From NCBI GenBank assembly GCA_037144255.1, contig JBAWXE010000135.1, forward strand, positions 1 to 5,523: 5,523 nucleotides of DNA. Direction: 5' to 3'. Each line of letters starts with the position of its first letter. Positions within the stretch are counted from its first letter, which is position 1. The DNA comes from JBAWXE01 sp037144255. GTDB lineage: Bacteria > Bacteroidota > Bacteroidia > Chitinophagales > Chitinophagaceae. The notes below the pieces were generated by a model. That model was not told the DNA's origin, did not search any database, and saw only the letters and a program-made list of their open reading frames with translations. Of the stretch, positions 1 to 5,523 are shown piece after piece. Both the position numbers and the translations under genes were made by a program.

Positions 1-16
1 GAATATAACCTTTAAT

Positions 17-42
17 AAAAAAAGAAAAACAGTTCGGGACTG
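17..42 (-). terminator. Candidate intrinsic terminator or attenuator downstream of infC
   Basis: Read on the minus strand, a short hairpin (CAGT, loop CCCGA, ACTG; 42 down to 30) runs directly into a T-rich tract (29 down to 17, twelve T and one C). The 4-bp stem is weak alone. A competing longer helix is possible: minus-strand bases 82-74 (GGGGCTGAC) can pair with 44-36 (GCCAGTCCC) with one G-U pair and one mismatch. A further hairpin at 75-62 (ACCTG, loop TTCT, CAGGT) excludes that helix. The mutually exclusive folds suggest a conditional terminator, but nothing here proves it. Confidence 0.35.
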
Positions 43-78
43 GCTATAAATAGAAAAGCCAACCTGAGAACAGGTCAG

Positions 79-115
79 CCCCTATAAACCCTATCACCAT
101 GAAAACTTCTTGTGC
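79..115 (-). repeat. Two-block motif, copy 2 (downstream of the internal promoter)
   Basis: On the minus strand this copy reads GCACAAGA (115-108), a 13-base gap, then ATAGGGTTTATAGGGG (94-79). The first block is identical to that of copy 1 and the second matches at 14 of 16 positions. This copy would lie inside the transcript started by the promoter at 162-193, just before the hairpin and T-tract region. An 18-codon ORF (100 down to 44, M-V-I-G-F-I-G-A-D-L-F-S-G-W-L-F-Y-L) begins in the gap, with purine-rich AAGAAG a few bases upstream. It might be a leader peptide, but it is too short to support as a gene. Confidence 0.5.
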
Positions 116-161
116 GTAGAGCGAAATATGTTCTGTTATTGATGTATTAATTACTATTTTA

Positions 162-193
162 CAAAAGTATATTTGCTTTCAGTGTCAAGCAAA
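162..193 (-). promoter_or_regulatory. Near-consensus Bacteroidota promoter inside the infC downstream spacer
   Basis: On the minus strand, TTTG (193-190) is followed after 20 bases by TACTTTTG (169-162). The second element is a perfect match to the Bacteroidota -7 element TAnnTTTG, and the first matches the -33 element TTTG, at close to the usual 19-base spacing. Transcription would start near 155 and run leftward past motif copy 2 toward whatever follows infC, normally rpmI and rplT. It would allow that gene, or a small RNA, to be expressed independently of thrS-infC. Confidence 0.6.
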
Positions 194-223
194 TATATAT
201 TGTTATTACGTAGTTAATAGAAA

Positions 224-256
224 CGCCTATAACCCCTATATTTAGGGATCTTGTGC
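224..256 (-). repeat. Two-block motif, copy 1 (just after the infC stop codon)
   Basis: On the minus strand this copy reads GCACAAGA (256-249), a 9-base gap, then ATAGGGGTTATAGGCG (239-224). It begins 18 bases after the infC stop. Two local hairpins are possible around it: GTGC-CAA-GCAC and CCCTA-AATA-TAGGG. Copy 2 does not preserve these hairpins, so the conserved property may be the primary sequence rather than the fold. Apart from this motif, the promoter at 162-193 and the terminator-like region, I see nothing else in bases 1-274. Confidence 0.5.
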
Positions 257-274
257 TTGGCACCTATTAAAAAA

Positions 275-832
275 TTACTTCTTCTTTTTAGGGGAAAACA
301 TGGCTAGCATTCTGCGGCCTTCCATTTTAGGCATAGACTCCAGCGCACCGAACTCAGCCAAACGCTCTGCAAATTTCAGTAGCAATAGCTCACCACGCTC
401 TTGGAACATAATGGCTCTACCCTTGAACTGTACATAGCATTTCACCTTGTTGCCATCTATCAAGAATTTCTCAGCATGTTTCGCTTTGAAATCAAAATCA
501 TGATCATCGGTATTAGGAGTAAAACGTATCTCCTTCACTTCAGACTGTTTGGCCTTGGCTTTTTGCTCTTTGTCCTTTTTCTTTTTCTCGTAGAGGAATT
601 TCTTGTAGTCTATCACTCTGCACACAGGTGGCACAGCGTTAGGAGATATCTCTACCAGATCTACTTCCTGTGCCACGGCAAACTTCAATGCTTCTGCCAG
701 CGGATATACTCCCGGTTCTATGCCTTCACCTATCACCCGCACTTCCAGTGCAGTTATCTCGTTGTTCAGGCGGTGTTCGTTTTGTGGTAGTCTTGGTTTA
801 AAGGGAGGCCTCCCTTTGCTTCTTCTTTGCAT
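275..832 (-). CDS. infC: Translation initiation factor IF3
   Basis: IF3 binds the 30S subunit, keeps it apart from 50S and checks start-codon and initiator-tRNA pairing. The 185-residue product has the full two-domain layout. A short basic N-terminal tail (1-19) leads into the N domain (about 20-83), which starts NNEITALEVRVIGEG and contains the signature PPVCRVIDYKKFLYEKKKK (68-86). A lysine-rich linker (about 84-98) follows, then the C domain (about 99-181) from KEIRFTPNTDDHDF through VQFKGR to MEGRRM, and a lysine-rich tail. The start is ATG, with an in-frame stop four codons upstream. Unlike E. coli infC, it therefore does not use the rare AUU codon that underlies autoregulation there. 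It lies 62 bases after thrS in the usual thrS-infC order, and no promoter is clear in the gap. The usual next gene, rpmI, does not begin within the following 274 bases. Confidence 0.97.
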   Translation of the reverse strand: MQRRSKGRPPFKPRLPQNEHRLNNEITALEVRVIGEGIEPGVYPLAEALKFAVAQEVDLVEISPNAVPPVCRVIDYKKFLYEKKKKDKEQKAKAKQSEVKEIRFTPNTDDHDFDFKAKHAEKFLIDGNKVKCYVQFKGRAIMFQERGELLLLKFAERLAEFGALESMPKMEGRRMLAMFSPKKKK

Positions 833-911
833 TAATGGTTTTTAAAAATGATTGGTAAAAATAGCGTATTTATAATTTGAATGTATCAATAGTTATTGAA
901 ATTAAACTTTT

Positions 912-2849
912 TTATATGGCTATCTGGGTATTTACCAGGTCTTTCAGCTCTGTTACCAGTGCATCCAGTGCCATAGTGCCCCTGTCGCCTTGTCCTTGAA
1001 CCCTTACAGCTACCATTCTGTCGTTCATTTCCTTCTCTCCTACTACCAGCATATAAGGCACCTTCATCAGCTCTGTATCTCGTATCTTCTTACCTATTTT
1101 CTCGTTGCGGTCATCTACATCGGCACGTATACCTACAGCTTTCAGGGCTTTAGCCACCTCGTGTGCATAGTCGCTATACTTGTCGCTTATAGGCAACACC
1201 TTCACCTGCTCGGGTGCCAGCCACATAGGCAGCTTACCGGCACAGTGTTCCAGCAGCACGGCAACAAATCGCTCCAGAGAGCCAAAAGGTGCACGGTGTA
1301 TCATCACCGGACGTTTGCGGGTATTATCTGCGTCTACATACTCCAGCTCAAAACGTTCAGGCAGGTTGTAGTCCACCTGTATAGTACCCAGCTGCCAGCT
1401 TCTACCCAGTGCATCCTTCACCATAAAGTCCAGCTTAGGTCCGTAGAATGCGGCTTCGCCATACTCTATCACGGTCTTCAGGCCTTTCTCTGCGGCTACA
1501 TCTATAATGGCTTGTTCAGCAATGGCCCAGTTCTCTTCGCTACCTATATACTTGCTTCTATCTTCTTGGTCGCGCAGCGATACCTGTGCAGTGAACTCTT
1601 TAAAGTCCAAGGAACGGAACACATACAATACCAGATCTATTACTTTCTTGAATTCATCTTTCACTTGGTCAGGGCGGCAGAACAAATGAGCATCATCCTG
1701 AGTAAATCCTCTCACGCGTGTCAGGCCATGCAGTTCGCCCGATTGCTCGTAGCGGTACACTGTACCAAACTCTGCAAGGCGCAGTGGCAGGTCTTTGTAA
1801 GAGCGTGGCGATGACTTATATATCTCGCAGTGATGCGGACAGTTCATCGGCTTCAGCATGAACTCCTCACCCTCTTGCGGAGTAGTAATAGGGCGGAAAG
1901 AATCCTTACCATACTTCTCCCAGTGGCCTGATGTTACATACAATTGTTTGCTACCTATATGCGGAGTGATCACCGGCAGGTAACCGCTCTCTACTTGTGC
2001 TTTTTGTAAGAACTGTTGCAGGCGTTCGCGCAGCATAGCACCCTTAGGCAACCATAATGGCAAACCACTACCTACCTTCTCAGAGAATGTGAATAGCTCT
2101 AGTTCTTTACCCAGTTTGCGGTGATCGCGTTTCTTAGCTTCTTCCAGCAATACCAAATACTCATCCAGTTCTTTCTGCGCAGGGAATGTAACACCATATA
2201 TACGTGTCAGCATCTTGTTCTTCTCATTCCCTCTCCAGTATGCACCTGCAATACTCATCAGTTTTATAGCCTTGATGAAACCTGTATTAGGTATATGTGG
2301 GCCACGGCACAGATCGGTGAAATTACCTTGTGTATAGAAAGTGATCTCACCATCATTCAGGTTTTCCAGCAATTCTAATTTATAAGGGTCTTGTTTTTCT
2401 TTGAAGTATGCTACGGCCTTATCCTTAGGCATATCTATACGCTGATACACACTATTGTTCTTAGCCAGTTCTTTCATTTTAGCTTCAAGCTTCACCAGGT
2501 CTTCTTCTACTATAGTGCGGTCACCCAGATCTATGTCGTAGTAGAAACCCTTCTCGATCGGCGGACCGATACCCAGCTTCACACCCGGGAAAATAGCTTC
2601 CAGTGCCTCTGCCATCAAGTGAGCAGATGAGTGCCAGAAAGTAGACTTACCATTAGTATCGTCCCATGTAAGGAGTTTCAGAGAAGCATCAGCATCTATA
2701 CCACGAGTGGCGTCCCAAACTTGTCCATTCACCTCAGCGGCCAGCACCTTGCGTGCCAGTCCTTCGCTGATGGACTTTGCTACATCCATCGCTGATGTTC
2801 CATTCTCATATTGGCGAACCGCGCCATCGGGTAATGTAATGTTGATCAT
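912..2849 (-). CDS. thrS: Threonine--tRNA ligase (threonyl-tRNA synthetase)
   Basis: ThrRS is a cytoplasmic class II synthetase that activates threonine with ATP and charges tRNA-Thr. The 645-residue protein is full length and shows all expected domains. A TGS domain spans about 1-62. The editing domain that removes mischarged serine spans about 63-225, with its metal-type residues H73 and H77 (HSSAH) and C181 and H185 (CRGPH). The class II core spans about 245-535, with zinc ligands C337 (MNCPHH), H388 (DDAH) and H518 (IHRA). Motif 2 arginine R366 lies in TVYRYE and motif 3 arginine R527 in GSLERF. The anticodon-binding domain spans about 541-640 (APEQVKVLPIS, DDRNEKIGKKIR). The ATG start is well placed because the TGS fold begins at once (MINITLPDG). 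No Shine-Dalgarno site is seen. A strong hairpin ends only about 15 bases before the start. The gene probably forms an operon with infC. Confidence 0.98.
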   Translation of the reverse strand: MINITLPDGAVRQYENGTSAMDVAKSISEGLARKVLAAEVNGQVWDATRGIDADASLKLLTWDDTNGKSTFWHSSAHLMAEALEAIFPGVKLGIGPPIEKGFYYDIDLGDRTIVEEDLVKLEAKMKELAKNNSVYQRIDMPKDKAVAYFKEKQDPYKLELLENLNDGEITFYTQGNFTDLCRGPHIPNTGFIKAIKLMSIAGAYWRGNEKNKMLTRIYGVTFPAQKELDEYLVLLEEAKKRDHRKLGKELELFTFSEKVGSGLPLWLPKGAMLRERLQQFLQKAQVESGYLPVITPHIGSKQLYVTSGHWEKYGKDSFRPITTPQEGEEFMLKPMNCPHHCEIYKSSPRSYKDLPLRLAEFGTVYRYEQSGELHGLTRVRGFTQDDAHLFCRPDQVKDEFKKVIDLVLYVFRSLDFKEFTAQVSLRDQEDRSKYIGSEENWAIAEQAIIDVAAEKGLKTVIEYGEAAFYGPKLDFMVKDALGRSWQLGTIQVDYNLPERFELEYVDADNTRKRPVMIHRAPFGSLERFVAVLLEHCAGKLPMWLAPEQVKVLPISDKYSDYAHEVAKALKAVGIRADVDDRNEKIGKKIRDTELMKVPYMLVVGEKEMNDRMVAVRVQGQGDRGTMALDALVTELKDLVNTQIAI

Positions 2850-2858
2850 AATTGGTGT

Positions 2859-2893
2859 AATAAAAAACCACTGGTTAAATTAACCAGTGGTTT
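2859..2893 (-). terminator. Strong intrinsic terminator between the lipoprotein gene and thrS
   Basis: A perfect inverted repeat has 14-base arms (2865-2878 and 2880-2893) around a single central base at 2879. In RNA a few central A-U pairs would open to form the loop. On the minus strand it is followed by six T residues (2867-2862), the classic Rho-independent layout. It lies 20 bases after the lipoprotein stop codon, so it most simply ends that transcript. It also lies immediately upstream of thrS, leaving about 10-15 bases of leader, so thrS transcription either starts within or upstream of it or reads through it. Confidence 0.85.
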
Positions 2894-2913
2894 CAATATA
2901 ATGAATAAGCTGG

Positions 2914-3501
2914 TTAAAACTGTACAAAAGTTCTGGTATAGGTTACTGTATCAATGTATGTAGCCATCAGATCAGGCGCTTGTATACCTGCATGAATAGC
3001 ATTCATATAAATAGTATCTGTAGGGAAATATGCCTGATAAGTAAGTATAAAAGAAGTAGGTGAAAAATACGAAATAGTAGCATTCACTGTATTCAAATTA
3101 ATGTTGTTATGCAGCAGGTCCATAGTATCTACAGGGTAGAACCAATCGTTCACTTTACCATAGATGTACATGTTGTTGCCATCGTTGCTAAGACCCCAGT
3201 TCACATCAGTAAGATCAGGATCGCCGGGCAAACAAGTATAAGTACCATAGTGGCGTTGTGCTTTGTAGATAGTATTGAATGTCATATAGTCATCCAGTAA
3301 GCAAGATTGGGTATAAGCCATTACGTTTACTGTAGTATCTCTATAAGGCCATACTTTTCCATACAGATGAGAGTGTTTGGTAGTTGAGGTCACCTTCCAT
3401 TTTCCGGTACGGATCATATCCTCTCTTGTTTGGGGAGCGGTTACTTTCGTACACGAGGCGATGAAAATAATGCCGGCAACTAGTAGTATTATTCTTTTCA
3501 T
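2914..3501 (-). CDS. Small lipoprotein, lipocalin-like, function unknown
   Basis: The 195-residue product starts with a lipoprotein signal peptide: basic MKR, a hydrophobic stretch, and lipobox IASC, with the lipidated cysteine at C17. The mature protein is probably membrane-anchored and exposed to the periplasm or cell surface. A GKWKVTS motif (33-39) near the mature N-terminus resembles the G-x-W strand of lipocalin-like proteins. A later segment has the form C-x2-DDYMTFN-...-G-x3-C (C67 to C90). That pattern is typical of small Bacteroidota lipocalin-like lipoproteins, in which the two cysteines could form a disulfide. The rest alternates polar and hydrophobic residues, as expected for a beta-barrel or beta-sandwich. 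The gene has its own candidate promoter (3526-3555) and a strong terminator, so it appears monocistronic and unrelated to its neighbours. The family assignment is inference from motifs; no ligand or role can be named. Confidence 0.85.
   Translation of the reverse strand: MKRIILLVAGIIFIASCTKVTAPQTREDMIRTGKWKVTSTTKHSHLYGKVWPYRDTTVNVMAYTQSCLLDDYMTFNTIYKAQRHYGTYTCLPGDPDLTDVNWGLSNDGNNMYIYGKVNDWFYPVDTMDLLHNNINLNTVNATISYFSPTSFILTYQAYFPTDTIYMNAIHAGIQAPDLMATYIDTVTYTRTFVQF
2925..2955 (-). promoter_or_regulatory. Weak candidate promoter for thrS inside the lipoprotein gene end
   Basis: On the minus strand, ATTG (2955-2952) and AACTTTTG (2932-2925) are separated by exactly 19 bases. They match 3 of 4 positions of TTTG and the A and TTTG of TAnnTTTG (one mismatch). 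A start near 2918 would give thrS a leader of about 69 bases that contains the whole hairpin region. I found no better match between this site and the thrS start. Matches this loose also occur by chance in A/T-rich DNA. Confidence 0.3.
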
Positions 3502-3525
3502 AACTATAAAACGGAAATTAACACC

Positions 3526-3555
3526 TAAAACTAAGGAATATATTGATTTATCAAA
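3526..3555 (-). promoter_or_regulatory. Candidate promoter of the lipoprotein gene
   Basis: On the minus strand, TTTG (3555-3552) is followed after 18 bases by TAGTTTTA (3533-3526), which misses the TAnnTTTG consensus only in its last base. Transcription would start near 3519, giving a leader of about 18 bases. The site falls in the 72-base gap after the LolA-like gene, the right place for an independent promoter. I see no convincing terminator for the LolA-like gene in this gap, so some read-through is possible. Confidence 0.5.
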
Positions 3556-3573
3556 AGAAAATGTACGAAAAGC

Positions 3574-4293
3574 TTATCTTTTTTCTATAAAAACCTCATC
3601 TGAAAGGCCTGTATTCACTTGATATTTTAAATAATTCACTTGTATCTTACCTTTTTTGATAGGTGGTTTTGGGGTATTAGTAGCCGCTATATCGGCACCG
3701 GCATCATAGTCCATGGTGACACCTTTGGGTAATTTATAATCTTTTACATCTATGATAAAAACCACCTTATCCGGCAGACACATATCAGCATATTTCCCAT
3801 ATTCTAAATTCATCTTCATGGTGCCATTATCTCGTGAAGTGGTCTCGGTACGGAGTGCCAATAGCTGTGTAGCATCAATCCATACCTTGGTGAGGACTAT
3901 ACCAGTCTGGTCATTATCGGGTACGATCTTTACCACTTGCACTATCTTACCATTTATGGTATCTGTACCCGCATTGATGACGGTGACATTACCCAGTGGT
4001 ATCATCTTATTAAGTGTGAGGTCAATGCTCTTTTTAGGAAGTATGGCTATACCACCCTTTCGTTCCAGTTTCAGTTTACCCGGGGCCTTAAAGTAGAGTG
4101 TACCATTGAGGGGAGGTATGCGCATAAATGACACATCTATGGTCATACGTACATCAGCTACATAATCTTTTACCCGTTCTATCTTGGTACGCAGGCGATA
4201 GAATAGATCTGTAACATCTGTACTCTGTGCATAGGTAGCAGGAGTGCCGGACATATACAGGATGAGAACAATAACAGTAAGGCGTTTTCTCAT
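3574..4293 (-). CDS. LolA-like periplasmic carrier (outer membrane lipoprotein-sorting family)
   Basis: The 239-residue protein has a cleavable signal peptide (MRKR, hydrophobic core, likely cut near TYA-Q at 22/23), so it should act in the periplasm. The mature part fits the LolA/LolB-type fold, a curved beta-sheet that carries lipid-modified or hydrophobic cargo. An N-terminal helix (DLFYRLRTKIERVKDYVADVRM) is followed by strands including GTLYFKAPGKLKLERKGG, and by a later region with VWIDATQLLALRTET and LPDKVVFIIDV. It ends in VNTGLSDEVFIEK, similar to the VNKGI-type ending common in Bacteroidota members. It is longer than classical LolA (about 200 residues), so it may not be the general lipoprotein chaperone. 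Its ATG overlaps the permease stop codon as ATGA, which implies translational coupling and a shared task with the ABC transporter. The fold assignment is fairly secure; the cargo is unknown. Confidence 0.8.
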   Translation of the reverse strand: MRKRLTVIVLILYMSGTPATYAQSTDVTDLFYRLRTKIERVKDYVADVRMTIDVSFMRIPPLNGTLYFKAPGKLKLERKGGIAILPKKSIDLTLNKMIPLGNVTVINAGTDTINGKIVQVVKIVPDNDQTGIVLTKVWIDATQLLALRTETTSRDNGTMKMNLEYGKYADMCLPDKVVFIIDVKDYKLPKGVTMDYDAGADIAATNTPKPPIKKGKIQVNYLKYQVNTGLSDEVFIEKR

Positions 4294-5129
4294 GAACGAA
4301 TGTCTTTTCTATTGAAAACAAATATGGTGGTACCAATGAAAGCGATCGTATAGACTAATAGAACCAATGCGGACCTACCGATAGCTGCATATGGCACTGG
4401 GTCTTCGAAAAAGCCTTTCCAAGCTATGACATGGCTGGTGAATAAATAAGGTTTTATCAGATCGAATAAAGGTATCTCTAATGTAGAGAATATGGTAAGT
4501 ACTGCAATGATACCCATAGTGCTCATTATAGGACCAATAGCATTCTCGGCAAATATGGACAGCATGATAGCTAATGAAGCCACTGTGGTCATAGCCAATG
4601 CAGCAAAGCCAAATGCACAAGCATAACGCCAAAGGATATCATCTTTAAGCAAAAGAATAAACTCACCACTTTTCATATTGATCATATCTCCTTTGCCGAA
4701 TAATAACAAAGAGAAGAACAAACCTACCAATGCCAACCATAGCAATAATAATAATGCATACACGACACTAGCGGCAAACTTACTTAGAATCAATTCGTAT
4801 CGAGCAAAAGGCTTGGTGAGCAGTAAACGCAGCGTACCCAAATTGGCCTCACCGGCTATAGCATCGCCAGCTACCAGTGCTACCAACAAAGGGATCTGAA
4901 GGAGCAATGATTGCAGGATAATGTAAGTAACCAGATAACCATTGAGTACATTACCTTGAATATCAAACTGATCGCTGACACCTTGTAAAGCAAAATTGAC
5001 GAATGTCTTACCATCTGCCAACATAGCGATCTGTACTATTATGGCAAATGCTGTAATGATACCAAAACTGATATATGTGCGAGGCCGCCTGAATATCTTA
5101 TAAAGTTCAAGCCTTAGTAGCTGCATCAT
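4290..5129 (-). CDS. ABC-2 type transporter permease
   Basis: This is the inner-membrane subunit of an ABC exporter. From the chosen start the protein has 279 residues and about six membrane segments, near residues 20-37, 65-88, 120-144, 169-191, 197-216 and 252-272. Between segments 2 and 3 lies the family hallmark AGDAIAGEANLGTLRLLLTKPFARYELILSKF region (about 87-118), the cytoplasmic coupling part of ABC-2 permeases. The frame is open up to an ATG at 5180, but those 17 extra residues would deepen the overlap with the ATPase gene to 74 bases. The product more plausibly starts at the tandem ATG ATG (5129 or 5126), giving MMQLLRLELYKIFRRPRTY, a typical beginning for this family. The start lies inside the ATPase gene (23-base overlap) and the stop overlaps the LolA-like gene. 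It is not an FtsX/LolCE-type permease. The substrate is unknown. Confidence 0.9.
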   Translation of the reverse strand: MMQLLRLELYKIFRRPRTYISFGIITAFAIIVQIAMLADGKTFVNFALQGVSDQFDIQGNVLNGYLVTYIILQSLLLQIPLLVALVAGDAIAGEANLGTLRLLLTKPFARYELILSKFAASVVYALLLLLWLALVGLFFSLLLFGKGDMINMKSGEFILLLKDDILWRYACAFGFAALAMTTVASLAIMLSIFAENAIGPIMSTMGIIAVLTIFSTLEIPLFDLIKPYLFTSHVIAWKGFFEDPVPYAAIGRSALVLLVYTIAFIGTTIFVFNRKDIRS

Positions 5130-5523
5130 TGGTAAGTGATAAAAAATATGATTCAAGAGAATGAGTAGATCTGATCTCAAGTATTTGGGCAGCGTGTGCT
5201 ACCAGCCAATTATTGAGATCCGGGATATACTGTTCGTTCATTTTCAAATGTATGGACAGCGGTGTGGCAGCAGTAAGATATTGCATCCAAGGTGTGCTGT
5301 GCATAGCATTATCTGAAATACTAAAAGGAGCCGAAAAATGTATCTCTACTATAGTATCTGCAGGGTCTAAGAGTTCATTGACAAGTCCTTCCACCACCTT
5401 TTGTCCTTTGTGTATAATGAGCATTCGGGTAGCCATCTGTTGTATCTCATTCAGTAAGTGAGAAGATATGAGAATGGTCTTACCATGTTCTTTGCTGAGA
5501 CGAATGATCAGTTGTCGTATCTC
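5107..5523 (-). CDS. ABC transporter ATP-binding protein (C-terminal part, cut by the window edge)
   Basis: The reading frame is open to the window edge, so 138 C-terminal residues are visible and the gene continues beyond 5523. The first visible residues, EIRQLIIRLSKEHGKTILISSHLLNEIQQ, are the end of the nucleotide-binding domain. The conserved H-loop histidine is in ISSH, and EIRQLI is the stretch that normally follows the D-loop. Walker A, the signature motif and Walker B would lie outside the window. After LIIHKGQKVVEG comes a poorly conserved C-terminal extension of about 90 residues ending SLESYFLSLT, a pattern common in ATPases that pair with ABC-2 permeases. It powers export through the permease encoded by the overlapping next gene. 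A shorter reading from the internal ATG at 5436 would lack the H-loop and is not credible. Confidence 0.93.
   Translation of the reverse strand, partial: EIRQLIIRLSKEHGKTILISSHLLNEIQQMATRMLIIHKGQKVVEGLVNELLDPADTIVEIHFSAPFSISDNAMHSTPWMQYLTAATPLSIHLKMNEQYIPDLNNWLVAHAAQILEIRSTHSLESYFLSLTNDAATKA

Noticed and set aside
160..188. A sigma70-type -35 (TTGACA on the minus strand, 188-183)
   Set aside because: No matching TATAAT lies at 16-18 bases. The same stretch fits the Bacteroidota TTTG/TAnnTTTG pattern much better, so TTGACA is probably incidental.
401..790. A 129-codon open frame on the plus strand opposite infC
   Set aside because: It is antisense to a complete IF3 gene. It is rich in Phe, Leu and Tyr because it mirrors the lysine- and glutamate-rich infC codons, and has no recognisable motif.
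842..873. A possible promoter before infC (TATTTTTA on the minus strand)
   Set aside because: The -7 match is imperfect and the nearest TTG-type upstream element is about 23 bases away. The A/T-rich gap gives such matches easily, and infC probably shares the thrS transcript.
886..899. A perfect 14-base palindrome (TCAATA GT TATTGA) between thrS and infC
   Set aside because: It is short, A/T-only apart from one pair per arm, has a 2-base spacer that cannot form a good RNA loop, and no T-tract follows on the minus strand. It is not a credible terminator.
990..1814. A 274-codon open frame on the plus strand opposite thrS
   Set aside because: It lies wholly antisense to an unambiguous, motif-complete thrS. 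Its composition is odd (many His, Tyr, Cys and Leu) with no domain pattern, as expected of a shadow frame.
2850..2917. A T-box riboswitch upstream of thrS
   Set aside because: T-boxes need a long leader with a specifier loop and the conserved T-box sequence. At most about 70 bases are available here, none match, and T-boxes are not expected in Bacteroidota.
3543..3554. TTGAT-TT-ATCAA inverted repeat after the LolA-like gene
   Set aside because: A 5-bp A/T-rich stem with a 2-base loop and no T-tract is too weak to call a terminator. It also overlaps the candidate promoter of the lipoprotein gene.

Overview
The window looks like a housekeeping stretch of a Bacteroidota chromosome, probably of the Chitinophagales type (the phylum is well supported, the family is a guess). 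The start codons lack Shine-Dalgarno sites and sit in A/T-rich contexts. Several intergenic regions carry the phylum's TTTG/TAnnTTTG promoter pattern. The lipoprotein and LolA-like proteins are also of types common in that phylum. Every convincing gene is on the minus strand, so the window reads from right to left.

Right part (about 3574-5523): the 3' end of an ABC transporter ATPase gene, an ABC-2 type permease gene overlapping it, and a LolA-like periplasmic carrier gene overlapping the permease by 4 bases. These three genes look like one translationally coupled export cassette. Middle (2914-3501): a stand-alone small lipoprotein gene with its own candidate promoter, closed by a strong intrinsic terminator. 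Left (275-2849): thrS (threonyl-tRNA synthetase) followed by infC (translation initiation factor IF3), the conserved translation operon that usually continues into rpmI and rplT. The expected rpmI start is not in the window.

The 274 bases after infC contain no convincing gene, but they are not empty. They hold a near-consensus promoter, two same-orientation copies of a two-block motif (GCACAAGA, then a GGG/TTATAGG block), one on each side of the promoter, and a hairpin plus T-tract. This could be a regulated leader for the downstream ribosomal-protein genes or a small RNA.

The terminator between the lipoprotein gene and thrS ends only about 10-15 bases before the thrS start codon. A third complementary segment overlaps the lipoprotein stop codon, so the site may double as a thrS attenuator. 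I see no defence, mobile or CRISPR element. The most unusual material is regulatory: the infC 3' spacer and the thrS leader. The coupled LolA-like/ABC-2 cassette comes next.
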